A stretch of 64,000 nt of DNA from Isoptericola luteus (GTDB taxonomy: Bacteria > Actinomycetota > Actinomycetes > Actinomycetales > Cellulomonadaceae). The stretch covers positions 124,001 through 188,000 of the forward strand of contig NZ_JAIXCQ010000001.1 in NCBI RefSeq assembly GCF_020297055.1, written 5' to 3'. Below, one piece after another: positions 60,155 to 64,000 of this stretch (position 1 is its first letter; the number at the start of each line of letters is the position of its first letter). A program made the translations under genes and the position numbers. The notes below the pieces were generated by a model. The model was not told the DNA's origin and ran no database searches. It worked only from the letters and a program-made list of their open reading frames with translations.

Positions 60155-60189
60155 GCAGGCATCGTAGGGACGCCTCCCGGGCGGCGGGG

Positions 60190-61818
60190 CTACAGGGTCC
60201 GGGCCCGGCTGGGGCCGGACTCGTTCCACACCCGGTCGAGCGCGGTGACCACGTAGGTGTAGCGCTCGCCGGGTACGGCGGTGGTGTCGGTGAACTCCTG
60301 CAGCCCGCGCCCGGACGACCGGACGGTCGCGACGAGGTGGGTGGCGTCGTCCACGTCGACGCGCCGGCGGCGGCCGCTCGCGCGGTAGATCGCGAACGAC
60401 GTCGCCCGGCGGCGGTGCGGGGCGGCGTCCACCCAGCGCACCTCGACGCCGTCGTCGGCGCGGTGCAGGGGGGTGAGCACCGGCTCGCGGACGTCGGTGG
60501 CGGGCAGGTGCGGCATGGCCGGGATCAGCGCGGGGTGCGCGTAGTGGTCGGCCAGGACCCGCGTCATGGCGCCGTTCACGTCCATCGGGACGTGCTTGGC
60601 CGAGTACCAGACGTTGCCGTGCACGGGCGTGCCCTGGGCGGTGACCTCCGCGCAGTAGGTGAGGTGGTTCGACATCTCGGCGGGGTCCGTGAACACCCCG
60701 GACGTGACCTTGTAGAGCGCCTCGCCGATGTAGAGGTGGGTGCCGGACCGTGCCGCGACGTCGGCCCACCACGGGACGAGCTTGAGGTAGTCCGCCACGG
60801 CCAGGCCGAACTGCCAGTAGATCTGCGGGTTGATGTAGTCGAGCCAGCCCTCGAGCACCCACCTGCGGGTGTCGGCGAACTGGTTGTCGTACGACTGCGA
60901 ACCTCCGGTGTCGGAGCCGCGCGGGTCGGTGGACGCGTTGCGCCAGATGCCGAACGGGCTGATGCCGAACTTGACCCACGGCTTGAGGTCCTTGATGCGC
61001 AGGGAGATCTGCCGCACGAACTCGTCGACGTTGTTCCGGCGCCATGCGTCGATGTCGTCGAACCCGGCGCCGTGCTCGGCGTAGGTGGCGGCGTCGGGCA
61101 GTTCCTGCCCCGCGACGGGGTACGGGTAGAAGTAGTCGTCGAAGTGCACGCCGTCGAGGTCGTAGTGCTCGACGCTGTGCAGGATCGCGGCGTAGATGTG
61201 CTCGCGGGCCTCGGGCAGGCCCGGGTCGAAGTACAGCTTGCCGCCGTAGGCCCACACCCAGTCGGGGTGGCGGCGGGCGGGGTGGTCGGGCACCAGCCGG
61301 GTCGGGTCGGTCTGCATCGAGACCCGGTACGGGTTGTACCAGGCGTGCAGCTCGAGGTTGCGGGCGTGGGTCTCGGCGACCATGAAGGCCAGTGGGTCGA
61401 AGCCGGGGTCGCCGCCCTGGGTGCCGGTGAGGTACTGCGACCAGGGCTCGTACGGGCTCGGCCAGAACGCGTCCGCGGTGGGTCGCACCTGGACGAACAC
61501 GGCGTTGAGCCGGAACTCGGTGGCGACGTCGAGCCAGTGCAGGTACTCGGCCTTGAGCTCGTCGGCGCGCAGCCCCGTGCGCGACGGCCAGTCGATGTTG
61601 ACGACCGACGCGATCCACATCGCGCGCAGCTCGCGCTTGCGGCTCGTGGTTCCGGACGACGCGGCGGAGCGGGTCAGGGGTGTGGCGTCGGCCGGTGTCA
61701 TCGAGCCGATGGTCACCGACAGCGCGGAGCCGGCGACGCCGGCCGTCGCGAGGGTGATGAAGCCGCGTCGGTCGATCGCGGGGCGGGCAGCGGGAGAGGG
61801 AGCGGACGGGTGCGCCAT
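60190..61818 (-). CDS. Tat-exported GHL10 (DUF187/YngK) glycoside hydrolase-like protein
   Basis: 542 residues. Twin-arginine signal DRRGFITLATAG (Arg17-Arg18) cut near residue 46. A TIM-barrel of the GHL10/DUF187 group follows (about 62-400): ELRAMWIASVVNIDWPSR, FVQVRPTADAFWPS, HAWYNPYRVS, DGVHFDDYFYPYP with catalytic-type acids, and a C-terminal fibronectin-like domain (about 450-540). Related YngK proteins are thought to act on cell-surface polysaccharides. Ribosome site GGAGGACC before ATG 61818. Divergent from the M23 peptidase. Confidence 0.9.
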   Translation of the reverse strand: MAHPSAPSPAARPAIDRRGFITLATAGVAGSALSVTIGSMTPADATPLTRSAASSGTTSRKRELRAMWIASVVNIDWPSRTGLRADELKAEYLHWLDVATEFRLNAVFVQVRPTADAFWPSPYEPWSQYLTGTQGGDPGFDPLAFMVAETHARNLELHAWYNPYRVSMQTDPTRLVPDHPARRHPDWVWAYGGKLYFDPGLPEAREHIYAAILHSVEHYDLDGVHFDDYFYPYPVAGQELPDAATYAEHGAGFDDIDAWRRNNVDEFVRQISLRIKDLKPWVKFGISPFGIWRNASTDPRGSDTGGSQSYDNQFADTRRWVLEGWLDYINPQIYWQFGLAVADYLKLVPWWADVAARSGTHLYIGEALYKVTSGVFTDPAEMSNHLTYCAEVTAQGTPVHGNVWYSAKHVPMDVNGAMTRVLADHYAHPALIPAMPHLPATDVREPVLTPLHRADDGVEVRWVDAAPHRRRATSFAIYRASGRRRRVDVDDATHLVATVRSSGRGLQEFTDTTAVPGERYTYVVTALDRVWNESGPSRARTL

Positions 61819-62032
61819 TGCAGGTCCTCCGGGTTCGGGCGGCGACGGGGGGAAGCGACCCTCGTCGGCAAAAGAGTTTCACATTCTGTCCCCAGAGGGA
61901 AGGTTTGCGCCCCGGGTGAGGGTCGCCTGCGCGTGCGTGCCCCAGCGCCCGCGCATACCGTGCCCGTGGGCGCGAAGCGGGACGGGCGGGCGAGGGGACC
62001 GGTCGACCGTGGCGCGCGAGGGGAGCGGCAAC

Positions 62033-63043
62033 GTGGCCGATCGACGCAGGTTCAGGGCAGGGTTCGTCACCACGGGGATCGGCGCGGTGGTCGCGCTGGC
62101 GCTCGCGACAGCGGGGGCGCCGGCAGCCGCGGCGCTCACGACGCCGGGCGCCGCGAGCGCGAGCGTCCACGGGGCGAGGCTGCCCCTGCCGGAGGACAGG
62201 TACGGGCTGTCGTCCTACTTCGGTCCGCGCTGCATGCCCATCAAGGCGGCCTCGACGTACCACCTGGGCCAGGACATGAGCGCCAAGAAGGGGACGAAGA
62301 TCAGGGCCGTCGCCCCGGGGACAGTGATCAAGGCGGGGGCGACCCCGGGCTTCGGCCAGGTCGTCGTCATCAAGCACAAGGTGAGCGGCAAGAGCGTCTA
62401 CTCCGTGTACGGCCACGTCATCGACGGCAACAAGTACGTCAAGAAGGGCAAGAAGGTCAAGCGTGGGCAGCGCATCGCCGACGTGGGCTCGTCCGGCACC
62501 TCCACCGCGCCGCACCTGCACCTGGAGATCTGGAAGGGCGCGTACAAGGGCTCCGGCGACGCGACCGACCCGATCCCGTGGATGAAGAAGTACGGCGCGT
62601 CGCTCACCGCCGGCGCGGCCTGGGCGAACAAGCGCACGGTCCCCAGGTCGTGCACCTACTACACGACGACGCGGGTCAACCTGCGCTCCGGACCGGGCAC
62701 CGGGTACCGGATCCTCAAGACCGTCAACATCAACCGGAAGATGTCCGCCAAGCCGGGCGCCGGCTCCGGGGTATGGCGCAAGGTCCGGTACGGCGGCACC
62801 ACCGGGTGGATGCACGCGAGCTACGTCTCGCCGAGCCTCACGTCCCTCGGGACGCGCTATGTGGACGCGAGCTCGCTGCGGCTGCGCTCGAAGCCCAGCA
62901 CGAGCAGCTCCGTCAAGGCCACCCTGAAAAGAGGGAAGGCGGTGCGCATGATCTACAAGCCCGCCAACGGCTGGGTCAAGGTCACCGTCGGGGGCCAGCA
63001 GGGCTACGTCGCGACCAAGTACCTCAGGAAGAAGAGGCCCTGA
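62033..63043 (+). CDS. Secreted M23 peptidase with SH3-type wall-binding domains
   Basis: 336 residues. Signal peptide about 1-34. LytM-type M23 domain (about 56-175) with zinc ligands His77 and Asp81 (YHLGQDM) and His161/His163 (PHLHLEIW). It is followed by two SH3-type domains (about 205-265, VNLRSGPGTGYR, and 275-335, LRLRSKPSTSSS). Cuts peptide cross-bridges in peptidoglycan. GTG 62033 with GAGGGGAG upstream. Lys/Arg-rich, as are many wall enzymes. Confidence 0.93.
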   Translation: MADRRRFRAGFVTTGIGAVVALALATAGAPAAAALTTPGAASASVHGARLPLPEDRYGLSSYFGPRCMPIKAASTYHLGQDMSAKKGTKIRAVAPGTVIKAGATPGFGQVVVIKHKVSGKSVYSVYGHVIDGNKYVKKGKKVKRGQRIADVGSSGTSTAPHLHLEIWKGAYKGSGDATDPIPWMKKYGASLTAGAAWANKRTVPRSCTYYTTTRVNLRSGPGTGYRILKTVNINRKMSAKPGAGSGVWRKVRYGGTTGWMHASYVSPSLTSLGTRYVDASSLRLRSKPSTSSSVKATLKRGKAVRMIYKPANGWVKVTVGGQQGYVATKYLRKKRP

Positions 63044-63052
63044 GCGGGCCGC

Positions 63053-63087
63053 CCCCTCAGACCCGCACGGCGCGCGGGTCTGAGGGG
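63053..63087. terminator. Bidirectional terminator hairpin
   Basis: Perfect 14-bp arms cccctcagacccgc (63053-63066) and gcgggtctgagggg (63074-63087) around a 7-nt loop, 9 bp after the M23 stop. The stop codon of the convergent SDR gene (63057-63059) is inside the left arm. Confidence 0.85.
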
Positions 63088-63869
63088 TGCGGGTCTGAGG
63101 GGTGTGGGGTCGAGGGGCGCGGGTGTGCGGCGTTGAGCCGCGCGACGGTGGTGTCGTAGGCGCCCGACACCTCGGCGAACCGGAGCGGCTTGACGCGCTC
63201 GACGAGGATCTCGTGCGCGTCGGGCTGCGCTGCCAGGAGCGAGACCACCTCGTCCGCGTACTCGTCGAGCGGCATCGCGACGGGGCTCTCCTCCTGCCCG
63301 ACGACGATGTTCGTGCGCACCGCCGGCGGCACGATCTCCACCACCCGCACGCCCGCCGGCTCCAGCTGGAGGCGAATGCCATCGCTCAGACGGTGGATCG
63401 CGGCCTTGGTCGCGTTGTAGGTGGGGGTCAGCGCCAGCGGGACGTGCGCCAGCCCGGACGAGACGGTGACGAGCGTCGCGCCCGGCCGGGTGCGCAGGTG
63501 CGGCAGGAACGCCGCCGCGAGCCGGATCGGGCCCAGCAGGTTGGTCTCGACGACCCGCTCGGCCGTGGCAAGGAAGTCGGGCGACGTCCAGTCCTCGAGC
63601 TGCATGACGCCCGCCATCGCGACGACGGCGTCCAGGTCCGGATGGCGGCGGAGCACCTCGTCGCGTGCGGCGTCGATGCTGCCGGGGTCGGTCGTGTCGA
63701 TGCGGACGGTGTCGATGCCGGGGTGCGCGAGGGCGATCTCGTCGAGGAGCGCCGTGCGGCGCCCGCCGACCACCACGGTGCTGCCCTGGGCCTGGAGGCG
63801 TACGGCGAGCGCGAGGCCGATGCCGCTCGTCGCGCCGGGGATGAAGACGGTGCTCTGCGTGATGTCCAT
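63057..63869 (-). CDS. Short-chain dehydrogenase/reductase
   Basis: 270 residues. GATSGIG (12-18) nucleotide loop, Ser137, Tyr151 and Lys155 form the catalytic set (VSSGLAHVPL, TYNATKAA), typical of classical SDRs close to DltE-like proteins. Substrate unknown. The C-terminal 15 residues are a repetitive Pro/Ser/His tail encoded by the hairpin and direct repeats. ATG 63869 with GGGTGGGG upstream. Confidence 0.9.
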   Translation of the reverse strand: MDITQSTVFIPGATSGIGLALAVRLQAQGSTVVVGGRRTALLDEIALAHPGIDTVRIDTTDPGSIDAARDEVLRRHPDLDAVVAMAGVMQLEDWTSPDFLATAERVVETNLLGPIRLAAAFLPHLRTRPGATLVTVSSGLAHVPLALTPTYNATKAAIHRLSDGIRLQLEPAGVRVVEIVPPAVRTNIVVGQEESPVAMPLDEYADEVVSLLAAQPDAHEILVERVKPLRFAEVSGAYDTTVARLNAAHPRPSTPHPSDPHPSDPRAVRV

Positions 63870-64000
63870 GGCCCCACCCTGCGTCGCGGCGACCGGCCGC
63901 GGGAGAGGAGCCGACATCGGGGGACCGGCGGTCCCTGGCTCGCCGCTGGCCCTCGGCACGACGACGCCGCACGATGGGTCGTATGGACCGTGCCACCGAC

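Noticed and set aside
58781-63382. Very long minus-strand open frame spanning three genes
   Set aside because: It is an accident of high GC: the M20 gene ends it, but its upstream part runs antisense or out of frame through the GHL10 and M23 genes, with Arg/Pro-rich shadow composition.
63983-64000. Start of a further plus-strand gene (ATG 63983 after CACGAT at 63970-63975)
   Set aside because: Only six codons are visible and the -10-like box is weak, so a gene divergent from the SDR is possible but cannot be supported.

Overview
The window is very GC-rich DNA from an actinobacterium. The gene content points to the order Micrococcales, near Cellulosimicrobium, Cellulomonas or Isoptericola: polysaccharide degradation genes, a 13E12/DUF222 HNH protein, LAxTG surface anchoring, TipA, flotillin and a type II NADH dehydrogenase. 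That placement is an inference from content, not from a marker gene. No rRNA, tRNA, CRISPR array, insertion sequence or phage structural gene was recognised. At least a dozen genes start with ATG or GTG 5 to 8 nt after a TANNNT box, which suggests that leaderless transcription is common here.

Layout. 1-281 is the end of a serine hydrolase. 407-8873 is a galactan utilisation locus: a secreted GH53 galactanase and a GH42 beta-galactosidase on the minus strand, divergent from a sugar-binding lipoprotein, two permeases and a LacI regulator, with two LacI-type operators between the arms and no ATPase gene. 8902-12268 holds a WXG/LXG-like gene pair and an orphan. 12507-17753 holds two alpha/beta hydrolases, a TipA-like MerR regulator, a membrane-tethered DUF1524 nuclease and a UPF0303 protein. 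17839-23026 holds an amidohydrolase, a glycerophosphodiesterase, a DksA-like protein, a degenerate kinase-like protein and a VOC protein. 23255-25793 is an envelope/stress cluster (a possibly frameshifted protein, holin-like, DUF3618, small lipoprotein).

25783-34396 is transporter-rich: an APC permease, then TetR with a drug-type ABC exporter, then a lower-GC insertion-like cassette (small Gly/aromatic-rich ORF, Cys-repeat lipoprotein, peptidoglycan-binding adaptor, MacB-type ATPase, FtsX-like permease). The cassette is the best candidate for an undescribed envelope export or sensing system. 34449-41240 holds an APC permease, NDH-2, a MOSC protein, a membrane protein and the 13E12 HNH protein under a textbook SOS box.

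41339-48653 contains housekeeping and stress genes (PH-domain protein, phosphatase, NfeD-like plus flotillin, FrnE-like DsbA, a Cys-tailed 59-residue peptide, an AlkA-type glycosylase overlapping RNase HI, a ferritin-like/VIT1 protein). 48757-51846 encodes two low-complexity secreted proteins, the second with an LAATG sorting signal. 52042-63869 holds two MFS transporters, GNAT, Pgm, rhodanese, NhaC, an M20 amidohydrolase, a Tat-exported GHL10 glycoside hydrolase, an M23 peptidase and an SDR. Several gene ends carry striking palindromes or short tandem repeats that include the stop codons.
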